Shown one piece after another: positions 25,259 to 34,195 of a stretch of 64,000 bases of DNA. The DNA is from CAYREV01 sp964423345 (GTDB taxonomy: Bacteria; Bacteroidota; Rhodothermia; Balneolales; Balneolaceae), in NCBI GenBank assembly GCA_964423345.1, contig CAYREV010000003.1, positions 62,001-126,000 on the forward strand. The letters are read 5' to 3'. The notes beneath the pieces were generated by a model. The model saw only the letters and a list, made by a program, of their open reading frames with translations. It ran no database searches and had not been told where the DNA came from. The stretch's first letter is position 1; each line of letters opens with the position of its first letter. Made by a program: the position numbers and the translations under genes.

Positions 25259-27496
25259 ATGATTGATTCCTCAACCGAACAGGAGTTGGCCCGGGATCTT
25301 GGTTTTCTGGAAGCGTACACGATTGGAGTCGGTACCATGATCGGCGCCGGTATTTTTGTGCTCCCGGGCATCGTGGCGGAGAATGCAGGACCTGCCGGGA
25401 TGATCTCATTTGTTATCGGCGGAATTGTTTCCCTTCTGACCGCCCTCTCCCTCTCAGAGCTGGCGACGGGCATGCCCAAGGCGGGTGGCAGCTACTATTA
25501 TGTGAATCGCGCCATGGGCAGCTTTTTCGGGTCCATTGTGGGCTGGAGTATGTGGGGGGGACTTATGTTCGCCACCGCTTTCTACATGCTGGGCTTCGGA
25601 CAGTACCTCACCTACTTTTATGGGAATATGCCGGTAGCCGGATCGGCCCTCGTTATGGCTGCGCTGCTGGTGGGAGTCAACTACCGGGGCGTCAAGGAGA
25701 CCGGGGCCCTGCAGAATATAATTGTTATTCTGCTACTCGGGTTTATCCTCGTTTTCCTGGCCTTCGGGGTTTTCAATATCGACTGGCAGGTATTCCGTCC
25801 CTTTAATCCGGGGGGATGGGGAGCGGTTGCCTCGATGGCGGCCACCGTATATGTGAGCTTTATCGGTTTTGAGGTCATAGCCACCAGTGCCGAAGAGATT
25901 AAAAACCCGGGCCGGAACCTGCCGCTGGCGATGATCGCTTCGGTGCTGACCCCGACGGTTTTTTATGTGCTCGTTATGCTGGTCTCTACCGGGGTGCTGC
26001 CCGTAAAAGAGCTGGCGGCTTCCTACATACCGGTGGCGGATGTGGCGGGTGAATACCTGGGGGTTATCGGTGCGCTCATGATGGTGATAGGTGCGCTATT
26101 GGCGACGGTCTCCAGCGCCAACGCCTCCATACTCTCGGCGGCAAGGGTTAACTTTGCCATGGGCCGGGATAAAATCCTTTCAAGCTGGCTTAACAAGGTT
26201 CATTCCACCTACCGCACGCCTTTTCGCGCCATCCTCATTACCGGCGTAGTGATACTCGCACTGATTGCCTTCGGAGTGGGTATTGAAACGCTCGCGGATG
26301 TGGCCAGCTTCTCTTTTCTGGTTACCTATCTGCTGGTTCACGTGGCCGTTATTGTGATGCGCCGGGCGGACCCGGAAGATTACCATCCCGATTTTCGCCT
26401 CCCTGCCTGGTCCTATCCGGCCATCCCGGTGCTGGGAGCCGCCTCCTGCCTGATCATCGTAGCCCAAATGCGGCCGGTCGTATTGATAATAGGCGGGTCG
26501 GTCCTGGCCGTAGGAGTGCTCTGGTATTTCGGATATGCGGCAAGCCGCGCCATCAAGCCTAGCCTGGTCGGCGACGCTATTGCGGCTCGGAAACGCACGC
26601 CGGCCCCGAATGAGCGGTACCGTATCGTCATTCCGGTTGCCAATCCGGATACGGAGCAGCACCTGATTGAGCTGGGCGGAATCATCGGTTCCGAATATGG
26701 AGAAGCTGAAATAGTAGCGGTCAGCGTGCTGGAAGTTCCCCACCAGACCTCGCTTGAACAGGGTATTCAATACGAGGATGAGCGCATTGAACGACAGAAG
26801 GTTCTGCTGCAAAATGCCCGGGCCACCGCCGAGGAGGCGGGGATTGGCCTGCGCACCCGTTCTATTGTCAGCCACAGCGTTAGCTCGGCCATATTGAACG
26901 TGCTGAAGGAGGAGCGGGCCCAGCACCTGGTGTTGGGATGGAGCGGTAAACGCAAAGCCTACCAGCATATACTGGGCTCGAATATAGATAATATAGCGAA
27001 TGAAGCGCGTTGCGAGTTTTCCCTGGTAAAAGCCGGAGGTCAGCCGGTGAAAGATATAGTGGTGATGATAGGGACCGGACCGAATACCATACTGGCGGTA
27101 AAACGGGGGCGTGAGCTGCTCCAGAATGCCGGTGAGCATGCTTCCTTGACCTTGTTGACCGTACAGTCTCCCCAAGACGACGAGCACACGGATCCAGCGG
27201 AAGTAGGCCGGGGCCTGATCCAATCCGTTGCAAGGGAAGCCGGACTGGATGCAAGCATGTATACGCCGGAGGTTGTGATCTCCGGGAATGTCCGGGAAGC
27301 CCTTCTCCAGGCGGCGGGGAAGTACGATACCATCTGCATCGGGGCTACCCGCAGTACGGCTGTGCGCCAGGCCCTGTTCGGCTCCATCCCCGAAGAAATT
27401 GGAGCACAGGCCGAAGGCACCGTAATCATTGCCCGGGGTCACGAATACAAGCCGCGAACGGTAACCGAAGGCCTGATCGAGCGGTTATCGGCTTAG
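25259..27496 (+). CDS. APC-family amino acid permease fused to two universal-stress-protein domains
   Basis: 745 residues. Residues 1 to about 440 form a 12-TM APC transporter with the TM1 substrate motif GTMIGAGIFVLPG, the TM3 region KAGGSYYYVNRAMG and a TM6 FIGFEVIATSAEE segment. Residues about 455-600 and about 605-740 are two UspA-like alpha/beta domains; the first has VSHSVSSAIL and LVLGWSGKR, the second a weaker GATRS repeat. Usp domains often bind ATP or cyclic nucleotides and may regulate transport. The substrate is an amino acid, amine or similar cation. Its 3' end faces ktrA, 18 bp away. The ATG at 25259 gives a short N-terminal tail that fits the family. Confidence 0.9.
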   Translation: MIDSSTEQELARDLGFLEAYTIGVGTMIGAGIFVLPGIVAENAGPAGMISFVIGGIVSLLTALSLSELATGMPKAGGSYYYVNRAMGSFFGSIVGWSMWGGLMFATAFYMLGFGQYLTYFYGNMPVAGSALVMAALLVGVNYRGVKETGALQNIIVILLLGFILVFLAFGVFNIDWQVFRPFNPGGWGAVASMAATVYVSFIGFEVIATSAEEIKNPGRNLPLAMIASVLTPTVFYVLVMLVSTGVLPVKELAASYIPVADVAGEYLGVIGALMMVIGALLATVSSANASILSAARVNFAMGRDKILSSWLNKVHSTYRTPFRAILITGVVILALIAFGVGIETLADVASFSFLVTYLLVHVAVIVMRRADPEDYHPDFRLPAWSYPAIPVLGAASCLIIVAQMRPVVLIIGGSVLAVGVLWYFGYAASRAIKPSLVGDAIAARKRTPAPNERYRIVIPVANPDTEQHLIELGGIIGSEYGEAEIVAVSVLEVPHQTSLEQGIQYEDERIERQKVLLQNARATAEEAGIGLRTRSIVSHSVSSAILNVLKEERAQHLVLGWSGKRKAYQHILGSNIDNIANEARCEFSLVKAGGQPVKDIVVMIGTGPNTILAVKRGRELLQNAGEHASLTLLTVQSPQDDEHTDPAEVGRGLIQSVAREAGLDASMYTPEVVISGNVREALLQAAGKYDTICIGATRSTAVRQALFGSIPEEIGAQAEGTVIIARGHEYKPRTVTEGLIERLSA

Positions 27497-27514
27497 GCCC
27501 ACTTTTCCAAATGT

Positions 27515-28216
27515 TCAATTGGTATCGAGGAGCTTGTCGCAATTCTCTTTGCTGCCTACCAGCAGCAGGCGGTCGTCCTGCTTTATTTCCGTTTTTCCTT
27601 TCAGAATACCTATGGTATTATACTGATTTTCCGGTCCCAATTTGGTATCGGCTGCTTCCTTTCGTTTGATGGTAATCAAATTCAGGTTATACCGCTTTCG
27701 TATCTCCAGCTCCTCCAGCGTATAACCCACCATCGAGTCGGGAGCATCCACTTCGAACATGGCCAGCCCCTCCCCAAGGTCGAAAACATCCGACATGCCT
27801 TTTCGGACCAGGGAGACCCCCATGCGCTCGGCTACCTGCCGTTCGGGATGGATGACATCCGTGATGCCGATTTGCGTAAGAATCTTTTCCTGGGTAAGGG
27901 ACCCCGCGCGGCCGTAGACCTCTTTAACCCCTGCCTCCAACAGGTTCATGGCGATCAGTACCACGGGTTCAAAAGCCTCGCCGATAGCGATGATGGCCAC
28001 ATCCACCTTGGTAATGCCGTGTTCTTCGAGCAGGTCGGGGTCGGTACCGTCAAAACAGATGGCATCGGAGACGTATTCCTTTACCTGGTCGATGTGTTCC
28101 ATGTTGTTGTCGACCGCGATGACGTAGGCCCCCTCTTCGGAGAGTTTTTTGGCCAGTGCGCTGCCAAATGCCCCGATGCCGATAACGGCAAAATGCAATT
28201 CGGTTCGTTGTTTCAT
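27515..28216 (-). CDS. ktrA: K+ uptake regulatory subunit, TrkA/KtrA type (RCK)
   Basis: 233 residues: an RCK-N Rossmann domain (FAVIGIGAFGSALA, about 9-22, with an acidic residue at the end of beta-2 in AVDNN) and an RCK-C domain. The single RCK-N/RCK-C unit is the KtrA layout; TrkA proper has two. KtrA rings bind ATP/ADP and gate the KtrB membrane subunit. It begins 25 bp after the ktrB stop on the same strand, so the pair is an operon. Confidence 0.93.
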   Translation of the reverse strand: MKQRTELHFAVIGIGAFGSALAKKLSEEGAYVIAVDNNMEHIDQVKEYVSDAICFDGTDPDLLEEHGITKVDVAIIAIGEAFEPVVLIAMNLLEAGVKEVYGRAGSLTQEKILTQIGITDVIHPERQVAERMGVSLVRKGMSDVFDLGEGLAMFEVDAPDSMVGYTLEELEIRKRYNLNLITIKRKEAADTKLGPENQYNTIGILKGKTEIKQDDRLLLVGSKENCDKLLDTN

Positions 28217-28241
28217 AGTGTCTGGGGATTGAGTGTTAACA

Positions 28242-30095
28242 TTAGGATACCATGATATTTTCTTCGGGATACCTGTATTTATGCGATTCTACCCGGGTGG
28301 CAAAGGCGATCATAAAGGTCAGTATGCCTACCCGGCCGACAAACATTGAAACAATAATAATGCCTTTTCCCCAGGATGTTAAGTCGCCGGTTATACCGCG
28401 AGACAGCCCGACCGTAGCAAAGGCGGATACCTCTTCAAACAGCAGATCCAGGAAAGCATGATCTTCCACAATGGTCAACAAAATGGTACTGATGCTGATG
28501 CAGGAAACGGCCAGCAGAATGGCCGACATCGCGCGAAATATGATGGTGTTGGGAACGGTACGCTTGTAAAATTCCATGCGGTTATAGCCGCGTACGGTCA
28601 TGGTGATAGAGCGAAGCAACACCGCGAAGGTTGTGGTTTTAATGCCCCCGGCTGTTGAGGCGGGAGACCCGCCAATAAACATCAGGATGAGCATGATCAG
28701 GGTGGCCGATACCCCCATAAGTCCCGTGTCGAGGGTGTTGAAGCCGGCCGTCCGGGTGGTGACGCTTTGAAATAATGACAGGAGGAACTTGTCACCGAAG
28801 GAGTAGCCCGCCAGGGTATGGTTCCATTCCAGAATAAGGATCAGTAGGGTGCCCGCAACGATTAGGGAGGCGGTGGTGACAAGCACGGTCCTCGTGTGAA
28901 TGGACAAACGCCTGCGCCACGGCAGCTTTTTTGATTTACGCTGAATGATTTCCCAGATGGAAGTAAAGCCGAGGCCGCCCAGCACAATCAATATCACGGT
29001 TGTGATGTTGACGCCGAGGTTGGTTGCATTATGAACGTCGGCGAGGCTGTTGGTAAACAGAGAGAAGCCGGCATTGCAAAAGGCGGAAATGGCATGAAAT
29101 ACCGAAAACAGGAATCGCTGGCCCTGTGTGGCAAAGTCCATATCCCAGCTTATATAGTAGGCTGCCACGGCAATTGCTTCCACCAGGAAAGTAAAACCGA
29201 CCACTTTTTTCAGCGTGGCTGTTACCACGCTGGTATTTTTTTCGGCTACCATATCCTTGAGGGTGTTCATCTGCCCCACTCCCAGTCCCCCGCTGATAAA
29301 CAGGAACAGGAAGGTGGCAAAGGTGATGATACCGATCCCCCCGAGCTGAATGAGGGTCATGATCACAATTTCGCCAAATAGGGTGAAGTGGGTAGCGGTG
29401 TCCACTACGATCAGTCCCGTAACACAAACCGCGCTGGTGGAAGTGAAGAGGGCATCTATAAACAGCAGCCCCTCCCCGTCCCGGGTGGCTCCGGGCAGCA
29501 TCAACAGCAGCGTGCCGGTGGCAATAAGGGTGAGAAAACTGTAGACCAGGAAGCGGGGGGTGTTTTTCTGCCGGTCGAGCAGTTCCGGAAGGTATTGTAC
29601 AAATTTTATGATCACAAAGAGCAGCAGGTATGCTTTTAAAAACAGGAGAAACCACTCCCTGGGGTTCTCAAAGTCTACAAAATAGGAACCGATCAGATTG
29701 ATAAGGGATAAGCCGAGATCGGTAAGCACAATGACCGCCACGACGGAAAGGACCGCTTCAAACCACCGTTTTTTAAAGTAAAAGAGCCGGTCGCTTGTCA
29801 GGATCAGCCGGAGCGCGAAATTGCCCGCAAAGGCTATGAGCAGCCAGCGTTCAACCTGCCGGTTCAGCTGTTCCAGCTCCGGGGTCAGGGTAAAGCCAAG
29901 GGGGATGAGCAGTGAAGCGATAACCAGCAGGGTGAGAATCACCGTGATGGCCCGTAGATAGGGATGGGCGACTTTGTCGATCTCATATATATCATCCTGC
30001 ACACGGTGAAAAACAAGGTTCGTACTTTTCCTGAAGTCGCGCCACCGGCGTAATGCTTTAATCCACTTTTGTTTCCAATGATAGGGGATTTTCAT
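28242..30095 (-). CDS. ktrB: K+ transporter membrane subunit, TrkH/KtrB type, with extra N-terminal membrane domain
   Basis: 617 residues, about 160-170 longer than a usual KtrB. The four pore loops with their filter glycines are visible: SAVCVTGL (about 222), SAFCNAGFS (about 340), TTRTAGFNT (about 445) and SAFATVGLS (about 565). It should move K+ (with Na+ or H+) inward together with KtrA. The first 185 residues hold about four additional hydrophobic segments; the stretch LLIAFAGNFALRLILTS followed by DRLFYFKKRWFE looks like the S2-S3 part of voltage-sensor domains (acidic partner missing, basic residues present), though this may only be convergence. Such extensions could be a lineage habit. 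Confidence 0.92.
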   Translation of the reverse strand: MKIPYHWKQKWIKALRRWRDFRKSTNLVFHRVQDDIYEIDKVAHPYLRAITVILTLLVIASLLIPLGFTLTPELEQLNRQVERWLLIAFAGNFALRLILTSDRLFYFKKRWFEAVLSVVAVIVLTDLGLSLINLIGSYFVDFENPREWFLLFLKAYLLLFVIIKFVQYLPELLDRQKNTPRFLVYSFLTLIATGTLLLMLPGATRDGEGLLFIDALFTSTSAVCVTGLIVVDTATHFTLFGEIVIMTLIQLGGIGIITFATFLFLFISGGLGVGQMNTLKDMVAEKNTSVVTATLKKVVGFTFLVEAIAVAAYYISWDMDFATQGQRFLFSVFHAISAFCNAGFSLFTNSLADVHNATNLGVNITTVILIVLGGLGFTSIWEIIQRKSKKLPWRRRLSIHTRTVLVTTASLIVAGTLLILILEWNHTLAGYSFGDKFLLSLFQSVTTRTAGFNTLDTGLMGVSATLIMLILMFIGGSPASTAGGIKTTTFAVLLRSITMTVRGYNRMEFYKRTVPNTIIFRAMSAILLAVSCISISTILLTIVEDHAFLDLLFEEVSAFATVGLSRGITGDLTSWGKGIIIVSMFVGRVGILTFMIAFATRVESHKYRYPEENIMVS

Positions 30096-30457
30096 AGCGG
30101 TCTAAAAATAGTAAATATTTCTTAGTTGCAAGACGGAAATTTATTTCATCTTTTATTTTACACTTTAGCGGGGATTATATGAAAAGCCGAATATAAGGCT
30201 GGCTGGCCGGCAATGAGCGAGAAGCTGCTTAAAATTATTTTGTGGGTTTATGACAGTCCAAAATTTATCCCACGTAAATAAATGAAAAGTATTGGCAATC
30301 TCTACCCGCATGTATGGGGAAGCTCGTTCGTACCGGCTTGCATTCCGTTTTAGCCTGATAGGATTTCGACGGTGCTCTGCGGTTGATTTGCTATTTCTTT
30401 TAAAGCTTCTAAATTACCTCACGCATTGGATCAATCATTTCAAAAGACGGGTATGTG
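30096..30457. other. 362-bp intergenic region between ktrB and the oxidoreductase gene
   Basis: Divergent promoter region for ktrB (minus) and the Gfo/Idh/MocA gene (plus). It is AT-rich near ktrB. A possible reading frame of about 67 codons (30292-30495) overlaps the start of the oxidoreductase gene, has an unconvincing composition and I do not call it. No RNA gene, convincing terminator or clear repeat was found. Confidence 0.5.
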
Positions 30458-31852
30458 ATGGAGAAGAAAAAGAAACAGGACCAGCAGCCGGATAAGGGCA
30501 TTTCAAGAAAAGATTTCATCGGCAAAGCCGCCCTGGCCGCCGGCGGATTCATGATTGTGCCCCGCCATGTACTCGGCGGTTCGAAATACAAGGCGCCCAG
30601 CGACCGGTTGAATATTGCATGTATCGGGGTGGGCGGAGTCGGTGCCGGAAACACCCGCTCACTGGCCGAACTTGGGGAAAACATCTATGCGCTATGTGAC
30701 GTAGATGAGGAATATGCCGCGGATACCCTCTACAATTATCCCAAGGCCAAGCGCTATATCGATTTCAGGGAGATGCTGGAGAAGGAGAAGGAAATAGATG
30801 CGGTGATGGTGGCTACTCCGGATAATACTCATGCGGCTATTGCTATCTATGCCATGCAGATGGGCAAGCACGCCTTTGTACAGAAACCCCTTACAAGAAC
30901 CATTTACGAAGCGCGCCGTATGGCCAAGGTAGCCGAAGAGACCGGGGTGGTTACCCAGATGGGCAACCAGGGTCATGCCTTCGAGGGAACCTACAAGATC
31001 GTGGAGTGGATTCGCCAGGGGGCAATCGGTGAAGTTAAAAGCGTGGACTGTTGGACGGACCGTCCGCGAGGTTGGTGGCCCCAGGGAGCCGATGTGCAGC
31101 GGCCGGACGAGATGCCTGTGGTTCCCTATACCATGCACTGGGACCTCTGGGTCGGCCCTTCAAGGTACCGCCCCTACCACCCCGACTACGCCCCTTTTGC
31201 CTGGCGCGGGCGCTGGGATTTCGGTACGGGAGCCCTGGGAGACATGGGCGCTCATATCATGGATCAGCCATTCTGGGCCCTGGAGCTGGGCAAGCCCAAG
31301 CGGATACATGCCAGTTGCACCCCCTTTAACAACGAGGCGTTTCCGGTGGGATCTTCCGTTCATTTTGAATTTGAAAGGGAGGGTAACAAGCCTGATCTAA
31401 AATTGAACTGGTATGACGGTGGATTGATGCCCGAACGGCCGGCAGAGCTGGAAGAGGGCAAACCGATGGGATCCAGCGGGGGCGGCATGATTTTCCACGG
31501 TACGGATGGCAAGCTGATGGCAGATGTATACGGAAACAATCCCCGTTTCATTCCGGAAGGGCACTTTGATGAGGTTGGCCAGCCGCGGGAAACAATGGAG
31601 CGGTCTCCCGGGATTCATGAGGAGTGGGTAGATGCCGTCAAGGGCAATGGTAGCACCTCTTCAAATTTCGCCTACGGCGCCGCATTGACAGAAACGATGC
31701 TTCTCGGGAATATGGCAGTACGGTTCAGCAGCGAAAACAGGAAGCTGGAATGGGACGATGCGAACATGAAGGTGAAAAACCTCGAGGAGGCAAACAGGTG
31801 GCTGGACCGCCGCAATGATTTTCGTCCCGGATGGAGGGAAATCATCGGCTAG
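30458..31852 (+). CDS. Gfo/Idh/MocA family oxidoreductase with exported N-terminus
   Basis: 464 residues from the ATG at 30458. A Tat-like leader (GISRKDFIGKAALAAGG; R-K instead of the full R-R pair) ends near residue 40, as in many exported members in this phylum. The NAD(P)-binding motif is CIGVGGVGAGNT (about 54-65), and VQKPLTR (about 146-152) is the EKP-type catalytic lysine motif with Gln for Glu. The C-terminal domain has a GDMGAH block and a WYDGG stretch. These proteins oxidise or reduce sugars and inositol-like polyols; the substrate is unknown. It is a single gene, ending against the convergent M20 peptidase. Confidence 0.9.
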   Translation: MEKKKKQDQQPDKGISRKDFIGKAALAAGGFMIVPRHVLGGSKYKAPSDRLNIACIGVGGVGAGNTRSLAELGENIYALCDVDEEYAADTLYNYPKAKRYIDFREMLEKEKEIDAVMVATPDNTHAAIAIYAMQMGKHAFVQKPLTRTIYEARRMAKVAEETGVVTQMGNQGHAFEGTYKIVEWIRQGAIGEVKSVDCWTDRPRGWWPQGADVQRPDEMPVVPYTMHWDLWVGPSRYRPYHPDYAPFAWRGRWDFGTGALGDMGAHIMDQPFWALELGKPKRIHASCTPFNNEAFPVGSSVHFEFEREGNKPDLKLNWYDGGLMPERPAELEEGKPMGSSGGGMIFHGTDGKLMADVYGNNPRFIPEGHFDEVGQPRETMERSPGIHEEWVDAVKGNGSTSSNFAYGAALTETMLLGNMAVRFSSENRKLEWDDANMKVKNLEEANRWLDRRNDFRPGWREIIG

Positions 31853-31875
31853 GATGATCCCGAAAAGTATGAGAT

Positions 31876-31908
31876 CCGTGCCGGTAATCTGTGGACCCCC
31901 CGGCACGG
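31876..31908. other. Perfect 9-bp hairpin between convergent genes
   Basis: CCGTGCCGG (31876-31884) and CCGGCACGG (31900-31908) form a perfect stem with a 15-nt loop, in the 74-bp gap between the oxidoreductase and dipeptidase stops. There is no T-run on either side, so it may be a Rho-dependent or bidirectional end signal only. Confidence 0.5.
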
Positions 31909-31926
31909 CTATCCTTTCGGCCCTGC

Positions 31927-33297
31927 TCAGGAATAGTCGGGCAGCAGCTCAAAGAATTTAGCCGAGGTCTTGATGCCCCGGTAGAAATCCTTGAGGGCAA
32001 ATTTTTCATTCGGCGAATGGATGGCATCGCTGTTAAGCCCGAAACCCATCAGGATGGACTGGGCTCCCAGCACTTCTTCGAAATCTGCCACGATGGGAAT
32101 GGAACCACCTTCGCGGGTAAATAAAGGTTCCTTGTCATAAATTTCCCGGAACGCTCCGGCCGCCGCCTGCAGGCCGTAAAAGGTGAGGTCGGTGGTGGCG
32201 GGTTGTCCCCCGTGATGCTCTATTACATTGACGGCAACCGTATCCGGCGACAGCGATTCGACATAGTCCTTGAACAGGCGGGCTATCTTTTTGGGGTCCT
32301 GCCGGGGGACCAGCCTCATGCTTACTTTGGCGCCGGCCTTGGAGGGGAGCACCGTTTTGGCGCCCTCGCCCTGGTAGCCGCTCCACAGGCCGTTGACATC
32401 GAGGGTGGGACGGGCGGAAGCCCTCTCAAGGGTGGTAAACCCCTCTTCCCCATGAAGGGCGTCAAGCCCCAGTTTTTCCTTGTATTCTTCACGGTCGAAG
32501 GGCAGTTCCCTGTAGGCCTCCCGCTCCTCTTCGGTCAGTTCGACCACATCGTCGTAGAAGCCGGGTATCCGGATCACGCCGTGTTCATCTTTCAGCCGGG
32601 CGATGATCTCACAAAGGACGTTGGCGGGATTGGCAACGGCTCCGCCGTATACCCCGGAGTGCAGGTCGCGGTTGGGCCCAACCACTTCAATCTGCATATA
32701 GGCGAGTCCCCGCAATCCGTAGGTAATGGAGGGAGTATCTTCGGCAAACATGGCTGTGTCGGAAATCAACACCATGTCACATGCCAGCATCTCCTTATGC
32801 TCCTTGATAAAGGGTAGCAGGTTGGGGGATCCCACCTCCTCTTCTCCTTCGTAGATATACTTTACGTTAACGGGGAAGTCGGTATCCGTCTTCCGATAGG
32901 CCTCCAGCGATTTCAAATGGGTAAAAGACTGCCCTTTGTCGTCACTGGCACCCCGGGCGTATATATTTCCCTCCCGTACGGTCGGTTCAAAAGGAGGGGT
33001 GTCCCACAACTCTTCGGGATCGGGGGGCTGTACATCATAGTGCCCGTATACAAGTACGGTGGGTTTGGATTCGTCGGAGATCAGTTCGCCGTAAACTATG
33101 GGGTTCCCGTCGGTTTCAAAAAGCTCGGCCCGATCCATACCCAGGCTGTTCATCTGCTGAAGCAAAAAGTTTGCTGCTTTACGGACGTCATCCTTGTGGC
33201 TTGAATCGGTGCTTACACTGGGAATGCGAAGCAGTTCAAACAGTTCTTCTCTAAATGTATCCTTTTTGGAATCAATGTAGTCAATAACAGCCGACAT
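31927..33297 (-). CDS. M20 family dipeptidase (CNDP-like)
   Basis: 456 residues from the ATG at 33297; a TTG 45 bp upstream would add a 15-residue tail outside family norms. Di-zinc metallopeptidase motifs are YGHYDVQPP (first His and the activating Asp), GASDDKG (bridging Asp), EGEEEVGS (catalytic Glu plus ligand), LISDTAM and IHSPNE (last His). A dimerisation insert lies between them. It cleaves dipeptides or related amides in the cytosol; no signal peptide is visible. It lies upstream of, and on the opposite strand to, the oxidoreductase, 99 bp from batE on the same strand. Confidence 0.92.
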   Translation of the reverse strand: MSAVIDYIDSKKDTFREELFELLRIPSVSTDSSHKDDVRKAANFLLQQMNSLGMDRAELFETDGNPIVYGELISDESKPTVLVYGHYDVQPPDPEELWDTPPFEPTVREGNIYARGASDDKGQSFTHLKSLEAYRKTDTDFPVNVKYIYEGEEEVGSPNLLPFIKEHKEMLACDMVLISDTAMFAEDTPSITYGLRGLAYMQIEVVGPNRDLHSGVYGGAVANPANVLCEIIARLKDEHGVIRIPGFYDDVVELTEEEREAYRELPFDREEYKEKLGLDALHGEEGFTTLERASARPTLDVNGLWSGYQGEGAKTVLPSKAGAKVSMRLVPRQDPKKIARLFKDYVESLSPDTVAVNVIEHHGGQPATTDLTFYGLQAAAGAFREIYDKEPLFTREGGSIPIVADFEEVLGAQSILMGFGLNSDAIHSPNEKFALKDFYRGIKTSAKFFELLPDYS

Positions 33298-33395
33298 AGT
33301 AGTTGTTAGGTTAAGATTAATGTACCGGAGATAACTCCGCAATCTGTTTTACAGGTAATCTCCGGCTTGTAATTCAATCAAAGGTTCACATTCTC

Positions 33396-34169
33396 TTATA
33401 AAATTCTGATCTCATTATCGGGTATCCAGCCGAAGAGACCGTTACTCATTCTCACATAGTTCCAGCCCGGCTTTTCCCTGCTGCGAACGGCATCTACGGT
33501 AAAAGTATATCCCTCATAGGCCTTGCTGATTATGGGAGCGTTTTGTTCAGGCTTTTCCAGAACATTGGCCTGTTCATGGACCATAACGGCCATATCATAT
33601 CTGTTTTCCACATATCTAACATAAAAACTGCCAAGAATGATCAATGCTCCCAAAATGGAGGTGGATAATCCGCCAATCCTCAACACTTTCTGCTGCCAAT
33701 CAATGAACCAGGGAATCACATAAGCGATAACGCCGCCATTCAATAAAATAACTCCTATTCCCAGGAGGACTCCCGCTCCGATATTAAGCTTAAGCCAGTC
33801 TACGGCTTTGTCCCACGGCAGTTTCGGAAGTATGGCCGACTGACGGCTGAACCGTTCGTCGACGTATTGGAGCGCTTTTTGTGCGGCCTCTTCCGTTTCA
33901 TCAAACCGGCTGGCTTTCAGGAAATAGTATTTGGCCATCCCAAGTGAATCCATCTCAATGTAGCTTATACCCAGGTTAAGATAAAGGGCACCGGATACGG
34001 TTTGGTTATCAATCAGCTTACGGTAGTTTTCAATCGCCTGCCTGATTTCTCCCTCTTGCAGATGCACGTTGCCCTGGTCGAATATAGCCTGGGGACTGGG
34101 CTGGGCACGCAGGATTGGGCCCGCCGTAAGCAGGAGTACTGCCGTTAACAATGTACAAGGCTTGGTCAT
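33396..34169 (-). CDS. batE: BatE-type TPR/SH3 membrane protein
   Basis: 257 residues: signal peptide (about 1-22, ending AQP), three TPR-like repeats (about 25-105), two transmembrane helices (about 128-155 and 166-183) and a C-terminal bacterial SH3-like domain ending GWIPDNEIRIL. This is the BatE layout of Bacteroides aerotolerance operons. It is the third gene of batC-batD-batE (26 bp after batD). The original Bat function in air tolerance is debated; the complex probably works in the periplasm or inner membrane. Confidence 0.85.
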   Translation of the reverse strand: MTKPCTLLTAVLLLTAGPILRAQPSPQAIFDQGNVHLQEGEIRQAIENYRKLIDNQTVSGALYLNLGISYIEMDSLGMAKYYFLKASRFDETEEAAQKALQYVDERFSRQSAILPKLPWDKAVDWLKLNIGAGVLLGIGVILLNGGVIAYVIPWFIDWQQKVLRIGGLSTSILGALIILGSFYVRYVENRYDMAVMVHEQANVLEKPEQNAPIISKAYEGYTFTVDAVRSREKPGWNYVRMSNGLFGWIPDNEIRIL

Positions 34170-34195
34170 AAGGCCGATAATATATCAGTAATTTC

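Noticed and set aside
26180..27442. Long antisense open frame (about 420 codons) inside the permease gene
   Set aside because: It lies fully opposite a well-supported APC/Usp protein, has shadow-like composition and no recognisable motif.
30292..30495. 67-codon frame upstream of the Gfo/Idh/MocA gene
   Set aside because: Overlaps the oxidoreductase start, has no ribosome site, no motif and an odd composition.
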